DNA from: CAZVUW01 sp964629825
Lineage (GTDB): Bacteria; Actinomycetota; Nitriliruptoria; Euzebyales; Egibacteraceae
Assembly (NCBI GenBank): GCA_964629825.1
Contig: CAZVUW010000026.1
Location: 1-32,744 of the forward strand
Length of the DNA stretch: 32,744 nt
Reading direction: 5' to 3'
The notes under the pieces were generated by a model. The model made no database searches, was not told the DNA's origin, and saw nothing but the letters and a program-made list of their open reading frames with translations. Numbering within the stretch: the stretch's first letter is position 1; each line of letters starts with the position of its first letter. Position numbers and translations under genes: made by a program. Below, in pieces: positions 32,559 through 32,744 of the stretch.

Positions 32559-32587
32559 TTGCACTCAAAGTTCAATTTTCCTAGTGT
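32559..32587 (+). promoter_or_regulatory. Candidate promoter of the right-edge gene
   Basis: TTGCAC (32559-32564), 17 nt including an AT-rich TTCAATTTTCC run, then TAGTGT (32582-32587) and CC. The -10 box ends 102 nt before the GTG start at 32689, the same distance as for the M36 gene. Confidence 0.55.
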
Positions 32588-32688
32588 CCCAACCGCGCCG
32601 CCGGGGTGAGCCCCTTGCTCGAGGCGGTTGAGCGGGTCCCCTCCGGACGGTGTGGTCGCTGTTCTCGGACACGTCTGGAGGATCTGCT

Positions 32689-32744
32689 GTGCGATATCAA
32701 CGATCCGTAGCAGTGCTGGCGATGATGCTCCCGCTCGTGCTGGT
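32689..32744 (+). CDS. 5' end of a further secreted protein, M36-gene paralogous signal peptide (cut by the window)
   Basis: A GTG at 32689 with GGAGGA upstream opens a frame that runs to the end of the window: RYQRSVAVLAMMLPLVLV after the start residue. This matches the M36 signal peptide (RYQRTIAVLAMTLPLVLV) at 15 of 18 positions, and the start codon context and leader are also similar. The mature part lies outside, so the enzyme class is unknown; another peptidase ending in the shared domain would fit. Confidence 0.75.
   Translation, partial: MRYQRSVAVLAMMLPLVL

Noticed and set aside
1..32744. CRISPR arrays, tRNA or rRNA genes, insertion sequences, phage genes
   Set aside because: No regularly spaced direct repeats, cloverleaf-like segments, transposase or integrase motifs were found when reading both strands.

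Overview
The window is about 70% GC-rich, densely packed bacterial DNA with many overlapping stop/start codons (GTGA, ATGA) and frequent GTG starts. The gene types fit an actinobacterium: a PPDK/universal-stress cluster, a TreS-like GH13 enzyme beside a luciferase-like oxidoreductase, a TIGR03086-type protein, and an RsbRSTXU stressosome cassette. The codon style and secreted-protein repertoire hint at a deep-branching, non-streptomycete lineage. There is no rRNA, tRNA or marker gene, so placement below phylum level is guesswork.

Layout. 1-468: C-terminal end of a secreted CHRD-domain protein that starts outside the window. 552-7762, minus strand: a YihY/BrkB membrane protein, an alpha/beta hydrolase with its own TetR regulator behind a double operator, a GH13 trehalose-synthase-like enzyme coupled to a luciferase-like oxidoreductase, a winged-helix (AlkZ-like) protein and an XRE-cupin regulator. 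Two related near-perfect palindromes of about 40 nt sit in the gaps of this block. 7862-9474, plus: a thioredoxin-reductase-like flavoprotein coupled to a methyltransferase, divergent from the XRE-cupin gene. 9508-13242, minus: a PoxB-like ThDP enzyme, a TIGR03086-type protein, and a REC-EAL response regulator. 13384-15678, plus: a membrane hybrid histidine kinase divergent from the EAL regulator. 15721-22347, minus: a SERCA-like Ca2+ P-type ATPase, two universal stress proteins and pyruvate phosphate dikinase. 22474-26939, plus: rsbR-rsbS-rsbT-rsbX-rsbU and a PAP2 phosphatase, tightly coupled. 27073-32744, plus: a secreted S15 peptidase, a secreted M36 metallopeptidase and the first codons of a further secreted protein.

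How the parts relate. The right two thirds is dominated by stress and signalling: c-di-GMP turnover, a stressosome and a dormancy-like Ca2+-ATPase/Usp/PPDK group. The most distinctive signal is in the secreted proteins at both ends. The S15 and M36 peptidases end in the same ~77-residue helical domain (about 55 of 77 residues identical by hand; one 60-nt stretch is 58/60 identical in DNA). The last 22 residues of that domain also precede the CHRD domain at the left edge. The right-edge gene repeats the M36 signal peptide, and both have a similar promoter at the same distance from the start. This looks like an expanded family of exported proteins sharing one C-terminal module.
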